DNA of 25,580 nucleotides. Source: Snodgrassella alvi_G (GTDB taxonomy: Bacteria > Pseudomonadota > Gammaproteobacteria > Burkholderiales > Neisseriaceae). Shown one piece after another: positions 15,101 to 23,211 of the stretch. Numbering within the stretch: position 1 is the stretch's first letter; every line of letters starts with the position of its first letter. The stretch covers positions 1 through 25,580 of the forward strand of contig CAMLCH010000036.1 of assembly GCA_946478525.1 (NCBI GenBank), in the 5' to 3' direction. Under the pieces are notes generated by a model. That model was not told the DNA's origin. It searched no databases and saw only the letters and a program-made list of their open reading frames with translations. The position numbers and the translations under genes were made by a program.

Positions 15101-15138
15101 AGTCTTTACTGTATTCAAATTAGGTAAAGTAAAGACTG
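15101..15138. terminator. Hairpin between the LbcA-like gene and lolB
   Basis: AGTCTTTACT (15101-15110) pairs with AGTAAAGACT (15128-15137). The run of five T is on the plus-strand side, whereas the genes here run minus, so efficient termination is doubtful. It may only weaken read-through from the upstream TPR gene into lolB. Confidence 0.35.
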
Positions 15139-15166
15139 TTTTTCGCAATAAATAGCTCCGATATGA

Positions 15167-17977
15167 TTATTTATCCTGAAGATTTTTAAGTTCATCAGGC
15201 TTAATAGCAAATTTTTTCAGGGTATTTTCTAATTCTTTAGAATCACTTTCTGTATCAGTCAAACCCTTGGCCCAAATTTGTTTTGCTTCATTTTTTTGTC
15301 CCAACTGCCATAATACTTCGCCCAAATGAGCAGCTATCGGACTAAGTGATTCATTACTGTAAGCGGAACGTAACAAAGGCAAAGCTTTGTACGCATCGCC
15401 GGTCAGGTAATAAGCCCAGCCCAGACTATCTTTAATAGCACTAGACTGATTATCGAGTTTATAAGCATGTTCAAGCATCGATAATGCCTCAGGCCAATAT
15501 TTTTTATGCATACTTAGCAAGATGTATCCTAAATCATTCCAGCCTACAGCTTCGTCTGGTTGCATTTTTACATAAGTACGTAAATCCGTGATGGCTTTTT
15601 TGGGTTGATTAAGCTTGGTGGAATAAGTGGAAGCACGTAAGTAAATAATTAACGCAGCTTCTTTTTGGTCTCCATTCTTTTCAGCCTCAATAAGCATATT
15701 ATTTAATTTATTAATATATTTTTCCGGGGACAGAATTTCTTTATCAATGGCTGTAGTTAAGACAAATACATTAGATTTTGTAAAAAATACTAACGAATCT
15801 TGATGTTGTTGCAACTGTTGTAACCATTGCTGAGCAGCTGGATAATTATGATTTTCAAGTTCAATCATACCCATTAGATAAGCTTTATCGGCCAGATACT
15901 GATCATCGGTTACTTTGGATAACCATTTTTGCACTTCTTTAGTATTGTTGTGTTGATAAAACCACGATGCCGCAATAATCGCAACTTTATTTTTTTGTTC
16001 TGTGGTTCCCACAGCCATGATTTTATTCACATCGCGAATAAAGGTATTTTCTGACACATTATTAGAATAATTAAAAACAATTTTATTCAATAAAGCCTGA
16101 TTGTCAGTTTCAGTTTTGCTGATTTTTTGCTGGTTTGCCGGTAAATTGTTAGGTTTGATGCCATGCTTATGTAGAATCTGTAAAAGTACAGTTTGGCTGG
16201 TTTGTTTTGCTGCTATACCAGATGCCCAAATCATACGTGCATCATCCTGCCTGCCTAATTGCCAATAGACTTCGCCCAAATGTGCCGCTACTTCAGCTTC
16301 TGGCTGATGTTTGAAAGCATATTCTAATAAAGGTAAAGCTTTATCATTTTCTCCCTGTAAATAATAGGCCCAACCTAAACTATCATTAATTGCCGGAGAC
16401 TGACTGTCCAGTTCATAAGCTTGTTCTAATAATTTATATGCTTCCTCCCAATTACTTTTTGGCAAACTCAGTAAGGTATAACCAAGAGCATTTAGAGCAT
16501 CGGCCTGATTAGGTCGCAATGCCACATATCGGCGTAAATCCTTTACCCCTTTTTCCGGCTGATTAAGTTTATCAGCATACAAAAGTCCACGCAGATATAA
16601 AAGAGGAGGAATATTAATTTCACGTTGACTGGCATCGGCTTTTTCAGCCTGTGCTAGTTCTTTTGTTAACTGAATTTCGTATTGTTGTGGTGTCAGGGAA
16701 GAACTATTGATAAAGGTTCTAATACGAACTAATTCACTAGTGTCAAAGAAAGTGGTCTGTTTTTTGGCCAGCTCTGCCTTATTTAACCAGTTTTTGGCTT
16801 GTGCCCAGTGCTTATTATCACTTTCAATTGATGCCATCAAAACGGCTTTGTCGAAATTATAGTAAGGGTCAGTAACTTTGTTGATCCATGTGCGCGCCTC
16901 AGTATAATTACGCTCATCGTAATAACGCATTGCTGCCATCATTGCTGCTTTACTACGCTGATTTTGATCACCTAATTCAACGGTTTTTTGGACATAAGAG
17001 ATAATGGTATCTGTAGGCTCCTGCTGGCTGATAGCCAGATAAATTGCCTGCATGTACAGATCTGCGCTTTTACTTTGTGCCAGCAAAGGCTGCAAGATCA
17101 GATAAGCTTCCTGTATTTTATTATTTTTAATTAAAATTTCAGTATATAAACTTTGCCATCTTGCTGGTATTTTATTTGCTCCAGCCTGCCGATAAAATTC
17201 AATTAAATATTGTGGTTGTTTGATATTGATTAGATTTAAGGTTAGCTGCGTTGCCGGAACTATATCGCTATCAAGTACAGACAATCGCTGCAGAGCGTTC
17301 ATTGTCTGAGCTTTATGTTCACCTGTGACACCAAAGATAGCATCTGCAATCATGGCTTCTATCATATCCTGATGCTGTGTAGCAATTTTATGTATTGGAC
17401 GATTCATCTCATCAGATGCATTTAAATTTTTCAATCTGAATTGAGATAACATTAAAAACATCCGCCGTAATTGATTCTCATTGGCAGAGGAAAGCACACT
17501 TTCTGTATATTTCAGTATTTGTGGAATATCATTTTTAGATATTGCCAATTCCCATAATAGCCGCTGTTTTTCAGTACTGTTTTTCGGATCAATTTTTTGC
17601 CATTTTTCAGCTATTTCTTCAGCTAAAGCAATTTGGTCAGCTCCTAACGCCATCTCCATAGACCGTTCGGCCAGCGCCGGATCCTGAGTTCGTTCAAGGA
17701 TATGCAAGTCGGTAGCTAATGCGATATTAGTCTGCCCCTTTCCATAAGCCAGTTCACTTGCAAATAAAGTAAAAATATCATTGGTACGCTGAGCTATAGA
17801 CAAACGACGCTGCATTGATGCTGCATCTTTAGGTGACGTCACATCATTAACCTGCTTGATTTTGGCCTTGATTGGAGCCATTGAGTTATTGTTAACTGGT
17901 GAATTGTCGGCATAACTCGTACCTGCTACCATCAAACTTAATACAAGAGGGGTAATTCGCTGTATCCAACAAGGCAT
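15167..17977 (-). CDS. Exported TPR protein, LbcA-like by position, with internal duplication
   Basis: 936 residues. An N-terminal signal sequence probably cleaves after SYA (about residue 23). The only early Cys is residue 3, so there is no lipobox. The rest is helical TPR repeats. Residues ~322-610 and ~643-931 are two copies of one module (WINKVTD/WLSKVTD, DSLGWAYYLQG/DSLGWAYYLTG, AAHLGEVYWQLGR/AAHLGEVLWQLGQ, GIKPNNL/AIKPDEL). The gene sits just before lolB-ispE-prs-rplY, as lbcA (PA4667) does in Pseudomonas. There LbcA, a ~576-residue lipoprotein, activates the protease CtpA toward peptidoglycan hydrolases. A similar adaptor role is inference; the length and missing lipid anchor differ. 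GGAG (17985-17988) lies 7 nt before the ATG. Confidence 0.85.
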   Translation of the reverse strand: MPCWIQRITPLVLSLMVAGTSYADNSPVNNNSMAPIKAKIKQVNDVTSPKDAASMQRRLSIAQRTNDIFTLFASELAYGKGQTNIALATDLHILERTQDPALAERSMEMALGADQIALAEEIAEKWQKIDPKNSTEKQRLLWELAISKNDIPQILKYTESVLSSANENQLRRMFLMLSQFRLKNLNASDEMNRPIHKIATQHQDMIEAMIADAIFGVTGEHKAQTMNALQRLSVLDSDIVPATQLTLNLINIKQPQYLIEFYRQAGANKIPARWQSLYTEILIKNNKIQEAYLILQPLLAQSKSADLYMQAIYLAISQQEPTDTIISYVQKTVELGDQNQRSKAAMMAAMRYYDERNYTEARTWINKVTDPYYNFDKAVLMASIESDNKHWAQAKNWLNKAELAKKQTTFFDTSELVRIRTFINSSSLTPQQYEIQLTKELAQAEKADASQREINIPPLLYLRGLLYADKLNQPEKGVKDLRRYVALRPNQADALNALGYTLLSLPKSNWEEAYKLLEQAYELDSQSPAINDSLGWAYYLQGENDKALPLLEYAFKHQPEAEVAAHLGEVYWQLGRQDDARMIWASGIAAKQTSQTVLLQILHKHGIKPNNLPANQQKISKTETDNQALLNKIVFNYSNNVSENTFIRDVNKIMAVGTTEQKNKVAIIAASWFYQHNNTKEVQKWLSKVTDDQYLADKAYLMGMIELENHNYPAAQQWLQQLQQHQDSLVFFTKSNVFVLTTAIDKEILSPEKYINKLNNMLIEAEKNGDQKEAALIIYLRASTYSTKLNQPKKAITDLRTYVKMQPDEAVGWNDLGYILLSMHKKYWPEALSMLEHAYKLDNQSSAIKDSLGWAYYLTGDAYKALPLLRSAYSNESLSPIAAHLGEVLWQLGQKNEAKQIWAKGLTDTESDSKELENTLKKFAIKPDELKNLQDK

Positions 17978-18001
17978 TAAACTTCTCCAAATTACTAACT
18001 G

Positions 18002-18031
18002 GTTATATTAACCACTGTCAGGAGTTATCAA
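18002..18031 (-). promoter_or_regulatory. Predicted promoter of the LbcA-like TPR gene
   Basis: On the minus strand, TTGATA (18031 to 18026, five of six -35 matches) and TATAAC (18007 to 18002, five of six) are separated by 18 nt. A perfect dyad TGGTTA-TAT-TAACCA (18000-18014) covers the -10 and could be a regulator site. The leader would be about 18-20 nt, ending at the GGAG ribosome site. Confidence 0.45.
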
Positions 18032-18290
18032 TATTTGGATATCTCCTTTATCCAGACAATGGCTATCAGGATTTTATGCTATTTTAAATTATCTTTTCGT
18101 GCTTGATAATCTTTTATTGGTGTCAAAGATAAATTTCTGAAAACTGTACTCATTAATGATATATTATTCTGAAATATGGCGACTACTTTAACATAAGCAA
18201 TTTATCTTCTGCGAAGATTGTTTTTTGCCATAAATATTATTAAAACTCAGTAAATTCTAAATGATAAATTTATTGTTTTTCAATATATTG

Positions 18291-18296
18291 TATAAT
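18291..18296 (+). promoter_or_regulatory. Possible -10 element for mutM
   Basis: A perfect TATAAT preceded directly by TG, 25 bases before the mutM ATG. No convincing -35 lies at the right distance, so this is weak evidence. Confidence 0.3.
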
Positions 18297-18321
18297 TTAT
18301 TATTTTATATGTTTGTTGAGT

Positions 18322-19143
18322 ATGCCTGAATTACCAGAAGTTGAAACTACTCGTCGTGGAATTGAACCCTTTATCACTGAACAGATCATTGCAGATGTTG
18401 TATTGCGCCAGCCACGGTTACGTTGGCCTGTCAGAACGGATTTAGCCGAACTCTTGCATGGCGAACGAATCATAGCGGTCAGACGTCGCGCTAAATATCT
18501 TTTGCTTGAAACGGCTGTTGGAACTTTAATCATCCATATGGGAATGTCAGGCAGTTTACGAGTATTTACCAGTTCAAATGTACCTGATGTACTAAAACAT
18601 GATCATCTGGATATTGTATTTATCAATGGCAGTATATTACGCTTCCATGATCCACGTCGTTTCGGTGCGGTATTATGGTATATTGGTACTATAGAACATC
18701 ATCCATTGCTGGCAAAGCTTGGACCCGAACCGTTAAGTGATGATTTTAATGGCTCTTATTTATACGATAGATTAAATAAGCAAAAACGTGCCATCAAAAT
18801 AGCCATTATGGATAATAAAAATGTTGTTGGCGTAGGCAATATTTACGCTAATGAAGCTTTATTTCGTAGCCAAATTCATCCAGCCACTTCGACATTGAAT
18901 TTAACTTCCACTCAATATATTATATTAGCCGAGAAAATTAAAGAAGTTTTACAGGAAGCCATTATTGCCGGAGGAAGCACTTTACGTGACTTTGTAAACA
19001 GTGATGGCAAAAGCGGATATTTTCAGCTCCAGCATGATGTATATGGAAGGGTAAATGAACACTGTAAGATTTGTGGTCAACTTATTGAAAAAATATCTTT
19101 AGGTCAGCGCAGCAGTTTTTTCTGCCCAACTTGTCAAAAATAA
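18322..19143 (+). CDS. mutM: Formamidopyrimidine-DNA glycosylase MutM
   Basis: A base-excision repair bifunctional glycosylase/AP lyase that removes 8-oxoguanine and formamidopyrimidines. The 273-residue protein starts MPELPEVETTRRGIEP, with catalytic Pro2 and Glu3 after Met removal. That fixes the start at 18322, although the frame opens slightly earlier with TTG codons. Other motifs are RRAKYLLLE (basic loop), HMGMSGSL, FHDPRRFGAV, GVGNIYANEALF (helix-two-turn-helix), GGSTLRDFVNSDGKSGYFQ, and the C-terminal zinc finger with Cys248, Cys251, Cys268 and Cys271. The acyltransferase gene begins three bases after the stop, so the two are co-transcribed. Confidence 0.97.
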   Translation: MPELPEVETTRRGIEPFITEQIIADVVLRQPRLRWPVRTDLAELLHGERIIAVRRRAKYLLLETAVGTLIIHMGMSGSLRVFTSSNVPDVLKHDHLDIVFINGSILRFHDPRRFGAVLWYIGTIEHHPLLAKLGPEPLSDDFNGSYLYDRLNKQKRAIKIAIMDNKNVVGVGNIYANEALFRSQIHPATSTLNLTSTQYIILAEKIKEVLQEAIIAGGSTLRDFVNSDGKSGYFQLQHDVYGRVNEHCKICGQLIEKISLGQRSSFFCPTCQK

Positions 19144-19146
19144 TTT

Positions 19147-19947
19147 ATGAAATCTAAACAAACTTTTTTTCTTATCCGCTGTTGGCGTATACTCAATTTG
19201 CTTTGCTGGTTAGTGCATACTTTATGGCGTGTACGCTTTTTAAAAGATAAAACCCCAGAGGAACGTAATCAGGAATTAATTTCTATTTCGGATAATTTTC
19301 TTCAGGTCATTAACGTTCATATTCAGCTGAATAATTCCTTAAAGCATATCAATACAATGCCTTGGCTGACAGTTGCCAATCATATTTCGATGATTGATAT
19401 GTTTGTGATGATGAAATATATTACAGGTGGCTTTATTGCTACTAAAAATATCAGAAAGTGGCCAATTTTAGGAAATTTAATTACTAATGTCGGTACCGTT
19501 TATATTAATCGTCATTCTCGTCAGGATATTAGCCCGGTTATTCAGACCATTGTCGAAGCATTAAAACAAAATAAAAATGTATTGTTTTTCCCTGAAGCTT
19601 ATACTTCACCGGGTTTTGAAACTTTACCTTTCAAAGCCGCCCTGTTTCAGGCAGCGATTGATGCTGATGTGCCAGTACAATCTTTGGCATTGCGATACTA
19701 TGATGCTCAGATGCGCACGGATAAAGTTAGTTTTGCCGGTAATATCAATGTATTGAGCAGTATCTGGCAAATCACTTCCATTCCTGAAATCAGAGTTGAA
19801 GTGGATTTTGCTCCACTGTTAAATACTAAGGAGCATCCAGTAACTGATCGCTATGAATTAAAAGACATGGCTGAACAATTTATCCGAACTAAAGTTCTTT
19901 CTGATAGTCCGGTACAAAAGCAGACAAATCATTCAGAGCAAACTTAA
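19147..19947 (+). CDS. PlsC-type 1-acylglycerol-3-phosphate acyltransferase
   Basis: A membrane-associated acyltransferase of phospholipid synthesis, expected to acylate lysophosphatidic acid or a related lysolipid. It has 266 residues with a hydrophobic N-terminal segment (~5-30). Block I is NHISMID with His79 and Asp84, block II is VGTVYINRHSR (~115-125), and block IV is the VPVQSLAL region (~175-182). Block III reads FFPEAYTSPG (147-156), where FPEG(T) is usual, so Gly is replaced by Ala. It follows mutM by three bases and converges on pdxH with a gap of only five bases and no visible terminator. Which of several neisserial PlsC paralogues it equals is unclear. Confidence 0.85.
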   Translation: MKSKQTFFLIRCWRILNLLCWLVHTLWRVRFLKDKTPEERNQELISISDNFLQVINVHIQLNNSLKHINTMPWLTVANHISMIDMFVMMKYITGGFIATKNIRKWPILGNLITNVGTVYINRHSRQDISPVIQTIVEALKQNKNVLFFPEAYTSPGFETLPFKAALFQAAIDADVPVQSLALRYYDAQMRTDKVSFAGNINVLSSIWQITSIPEIRVEVDFAPLLNTKEHPVTDRYELKDMAEQFIRTKVLSDSPVQKQTNHSEQT

Positions 19948-19952
19948 AACTA

Positions 19953-20594
19953 TTATGGCGCCAGTCTTTGTCTGATCCAGTTATTGTTTTGCCAAATATA
20001 TTGGATGCGATCGTGTAAACGACTGGGTCGCCCCTGCCAGAATTCAAACTGATCCGGTATCAGCACGTATCCACCCCAGTGTGGTGGACGAGGCACGGCG
20101 AGCAAATATTTTGCCGCAAATTTTGTTGCCCGAGTCATCAATTCAAGCTTACTACTGATAACTTCGCTCTGCTGGCTAGCCCAAGCCCCTATACGGCTGG
20201 TGTAAGGACGAGTTTTAAAATACGCATCGGAATCAGTATTGTTTAACTGCTGAACAATACCTTCCATTCTGACTTGCCTTTCCAGTTCCGGCCAAAAAAA
20301 AGTTACAGCTGCATAAGGATTATGTGCCATCGCCCTGCCCTTACGGCTTTGATAGTTGCTAAAAAATACTAATCCTTCTGCAGCAACTTCTTTCAGCAAT
20401 ACAATACGGGCTTGGGGCCGACCGTTATCGCCGACTGTAGCCAAATTCATAGCTGTAGGCTCATTCACTTTTGCCTGCATGGCTTCTGACAACCAGCGCT
20501 GAAACTGTTCCAGAGGTTGAGCAGTACAATCCTCTTCATTTAATGACTGACTGCTGTAATCCTGCCGGATATCATGTAAATTCATATTGTTCAT
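19953..20594 (-). CDS. pdxH: Pyridoxamine 5'-phosphate oxidase
   Basis: An FMN-dependent oxidase that makes pyridoxal 5'-phosphate from pyridoxine or pyridoxamine phosphate. The 213-residue length is normal. Motifs are PTAMNLATVGDNGRPQARIVLLKE (FMN and substrate), FFSNYQSRKGRAM, FFWPELERQVRMEG, and SRIGAWASQQS. The C-terminal block includes FEFWQGRPSRLHDRIQY and ends IRQRLAP. There are two candidate in-frame Met codons (residues 1 and 4), neither with a clear ribosome site. It is divergent from hemA and convergent with the acyltransferase gene. Confidence 0.97.
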   Translation of the reverse strand: MNNMNLHDIRQDYSSQSLNEEDCTAQPLEQFQRWLSEAMQAKVNEPTAMNLATVGDNGRPQARIVLLKEVAAEGLVFFSNYQSRKGRAMAHNPYAAVTFFWPELERQVRMEGIVQQLNNTDSDAYFKTRPYTSRIGAWASQQSEVISSKLELMTRATKFAAKYLLAVPRPPHWGGYVLIPDQFEFWQGRPSRLHDRIQYIWQNNNWIRQRLAP

Positions 20595-20666
20595 TTAATT
20601 AATCAAAAAATAAACTTATTAATGTGGATAGTTAAGCTGTATGCTGCTTTTTTAAAGCCAATAGCG

Positions 20667-20672
20667 TATAAT
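20667..20672 (+). promoter_or_regulatory. Possible -10 element for hemA
   Basis: A perfect TATAAT about 100 bases before the hemA start. A -35 is not recognisable. A small hairpin, CTCAGC (20674-20679) with GCTGAG (20687-20692), begins at the expected transcription start. Confidence 0.3.
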
Positions 20673-20771
20673 TCTCAGCTTTATTCGCTGAGTTCGCACT
20701 ATAGATATATTTAGCCAATTAGCTATTTATCGTACTCGCAGCCACGTCTAAGCGCAAACAACTTCTGCAAT

Positions 20772-22019
20772 ATGTCTTTTACCATTATCGGACTGAATCA
20801 CCAAACCGCTCCCGTTAGCATACGCGAACGTTTAGCATTTCCTGAAATAATTCTGGCAGATGCATTGACCTCGCTAAAAACAAAGACGCGAGTAAGCGGA
20901 GCAATGATTTTATCTACCTGTAATCGGACTGAAATTTATTGCTGTGGCGATACATCTGCTGTTTTGTCTTGGCTGAGTAATTATCACCAATTAGCGATAG
21001 ATGAAATTACCTGTTATTTATATCGATATAGTGATTTTAAAGCAATACAGCATGCTTTCCGGGTAGCCTGTGGACTTGATTCAATGGTTTTGGGTGAACC
21101 ACAGATTCTGGGGCAATTAAAAAAAGCTGTCCAATTTGCAGATCAACAGCAAGTATTAGGTCAGGAGCTGGGGCTACTATGGCAAAAAACATTTGCTGCC
21201 GCTAAGGAAATACGCAGTAAAAGTGCTGTAGGGGAAAGCTCTATATCGATGGCTGCTGCCTCGGTTAAACTGGCTAAACAGTTCTCTCCAAATTTATCTG
21301 CCTTGAATATTCTGATGGTGGGCGCTGGAGAGATGATCGAAGGTGTGGCAACGTATTTCGCTGCTGAACAACCACAACAATTAACAGTACTTAATCGCAC
21401 ATTGGAACGTGCCTGCATACTAAGCCAGAAACTAGGTATACAGGCTGATGCGGGATTACTGATATCTTTGCCTGAAATTCTGGCTAAATATGATATCGTA
21501 GTTTCCTCTACAGCCAGTCCATTTCCAGTTATAGGTAAAGGTTTGGTTGAACGAACCTTGAAAAAACGCCAAGGCAAGCCAATATTTTTTCTTGATCTAG
21601 CTGTTCCTCGTGACATTGAAGCTGAAGTAGACGAACTGGAAAATGTGGTTCTTTATTCTGTAGATGATATGCTTGCTTTGGTGCAGCATGGAAAAGATGT
21701 TCGTCAACAGGCAGCGGTGGCAGCCGAACAAATGGTCGCTGCAAAAGTCGCAGAATTTATTAGCTGGCAACAAACTCGTCAGTCTGTTCCCCTAATCTGT
21801 GCTTTGCGAGATCAGGGTGAACAACATCGTCAACGCATTCTAAACAAAGCACAGCGACGTTTGCATAAGGGAGTAGCCGTGGAAGAAGTACTGGATCGAT
21901 TAAGCCGAGAGCTTACTAATACTTTACTGCATGCACCGACTGCCACTCTGAAAAAAGATTGTGCACAGAAACCAGAATTGGCTGCTGCAATCAGCCAGAT
22001 ATACCATTTAGACCAATGA
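20772..22019 (+). CDS. hemA: Glutamyl-tRNA reductase
   Basis: First committed enzyme of C5-pathway tetrapyrrole (heme) synthesis; reduces glutamyl-tRNA to glutamate-1-semialdehyde with NADPH. The 415-residue protein shows GLNHQTAPVSIRERLAF at the N terminus, the catalytic block MILSTCNRTEIYC with nucleophile Cys50, LDSMVLGEPQILGQ, and the NADPH-binding ILMVGAGEMIE. It also has VLNRTLERA, FLDLAVPRDI and the C-terminal dimerisation helices. No Shine-Dalgarno is visible before the ATG. prfA follows after 49 bp, the common hemA-prfA pairing. Confidence 0.97.
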   Translation: MSFTIIGLNHQTAPVSIRERLAFPEIILADALTSLKTKTRVSGAMILSTCNRTEIYCCGDTSAVLSWLSNYHQLAIDEITCYLYRYSDFKAIQHAFRVACGLDSMVLGEPQILGQLKKAVQFADQQQVLGQELGLLWQKTFAAAKEIRSKSAVGESSISMAAASVKLAKQFSPNLSALNILMVGAGEMIEGVATYFAAEQPQQLTVLNRTLERACILSQKLGIQADAGLLISLPEILAKYDIVVSSTASPFPVIGKGLVERTLKKRQGKPIFFLDLAVPRDIEAEVDELENVVLYSVDDMLALVQHGKDVRQQAAVAAEQMVAAKVAEFISWQQTRQSVPLICALRDQGEQHRQRILNKAQRRLHKGVAVEEVLDRLSRELTNTLLHAPTATLKKDCAQKPELAAAISQIYHLDQ

Positions 22020-22068
22020 AGTAAATTTTGACTATTTCTACCTATATTACATTGCTGACAGAATAACT

Positions 22069-23151
22069 ATGAAACCATCTTTGATTGATAAGTTAATTCA
22101 CCTGACCGAACGACAGGAAGAAGTGACCGCATTATTGGCTTCACCTGACGTAACCAACAATATGGATGAATATCGACGTTTAACTCGGGAACATGCCGAA
22201 TTGACCCCAGTTGTTGAAACTTACGCACAATATGTACAGGCTGAAACCGATCTAGCCGCTGCCGAAGAAATGCTTAATGACCCGGAATTAAAGGATTTTG
22301 CTACTGAAGAAATTGTCGCTGCCCGCACCCAAATTCAGCAGTTAGATGGCGAGTTACAAAAGTTATTACTGCCAAAAGATGAAGACGACGATAAAAACAT
22401 ATTCATTGAAGTCCGTGCCGGCACAGGTGGAGATGAAGCTGCTTTATTTGCCGGTGATCTGTTGCGCATGTACACCCGATTTGCCGAAAGAATGGGATGG
22501 CAGGTAGAAATCGTTTCAGCCAGTGAAAGTGATCTAGGTGGTTATAAAGAAGTAATTGCTCGCATTGCAGGGCTAGGAGCGTACAGTCAACTCAAATTCG
22601 AATCGGGTGGGCATCGGGTACAACGAGTTCCCACCACGGAAAGTCAGGGACGCATTCATACCTCTGCCTGTACCGTAGCTATTATGCCTGAAGCGGATGA
22701 AATTGCTGAAGTAGAATTGAATGCAAATGATCTACGCATTGATACTTTTCGTGCTTCCGGAGCTGGCGGACAACACATTAATAAAACCGACTCAGCGGTG
22801 CGTATCACTCATATTCCCACAGGAATGGTGGTGGAATGTCAGGACGGACGTTCGCAGCATGCCAATAAAGCTCAGGCAATGCGGGTACTGGCGTCGCGTT
22901 TGTATGAACAACAAAAACAGGCAGCGCATGTAAAAGAAGCGGCTGAACGCAAGAGCCTGATTGGTAGCGGCGATCGTAGTGAACGCATTCGTACTTATAA
23001 TTATCCGCAGGGCCGTGTTACCGACCATCGTATCAATCTGACACTGCATAAACTGGATTTTATTATGGACGGTGATTTGACTGAGCTTACTCAGGCATTG
23101 ATTGCTGAACATCAGGCACAACAACTAGCAGAACTCAGCAACACCAATTAA
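22069..23151 (+). CDS. prfA: Peptide chain release factor 1
   Basis: Recognises UAA and UAG stop codons and triggers peptide release. The 360-residue length matches RF1. The catalytic GGQ is in FRASGAGGQHINKTDSAVRI. The stop-codon tripeptide region reads RVPTTESQGR, so the PxT motif is Pro-Thr-Thr where E. coli has Pro-Ala-Thr. The N-terminal domain 1 helices are complete. No prmC (methyltransferase for the GGQ glutamine) follows in this window. The transcript ends at the palindromic terminator 23163-23197. Confidence 0.97.
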   Translation: MKPSLIDKLIHLTERQEEVTALLASPDVTNNMDEYRRLTREHAELTPVVETYAQYVQAETDLAAAEEMLNDPELKDFATEEIVAARTQIQQLDGELQKLLLPKDEDDDKNIFIEVRAGTGGDEAALFAGDLLRMYTRFAERMGWQVEIVSASESDLGGYKEVIARIAGLGAYSQLKFESGGHRVQRVPTTESQGRIHTSACTVAIMPEADEIAEVELNANDLRIDTFRASGAGGQHINKTDSAVRITHIPTGMVVECQDGRSQHANKAQAMRVLASRLYEQQKQAAHVKEAAERKSLIGSGDRSERIRTYNYPQGRVTDHRINLTLHKLDFIMDGDLTELTQALIAEHQAQQLAELSNTN

Positions 23152-23162
23152 AGTGATAATAA

Positions 23163-23197
23163 AAAAAACAGACCAGAATAATTCTGGTCTGTTTTTT
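23163..23197. terminator. Bidirectional palindromic terminator between prfA and the EamA gene
   Basis: A perfect 17-base inverted repeat (23163-23179 and 23181-23197) has core CAGACCAGAAT/ATTCTGGTCTG. It is flanked by an A-run on one side and a T-run on the other, so both converging transcripts end here. It starts 11 bases after the prfA stop. Confidence 0.9.
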
Positions 23198-23211
23198 ACT
23201 TTAGCACAAAT

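Larger units (their letters stand above)
17978..18321. other. Divergent intergenic region, LbcA-like/mutM
   Basis: 344 bases with no ORF or RNA gene that I can support. It holds a good leftward promoter (18002-18031) and a TATAAT (18291-18296) that could be the -10 for mutM. The middle is unstructured AT-rich sequence. Confidence 0.5.

Noticed and set aside
15101..15138. Strong terminator separating the LbcA-like gene from lolB
   Set aside because: The T-run is on the wrong strand for these genes; kept only as a low-confidence hairpin.
21161..21616. 151-codon minus-strand frame
   Set aside because: Antisense to hemA, with no homology signal; a shadow of the highly conserved hemA reading frame.
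22792..23124. 110-codon minus-strand frame
   Set aside because: Lies wholly within prfA on the opposite strand, with no domain or ribosome site.
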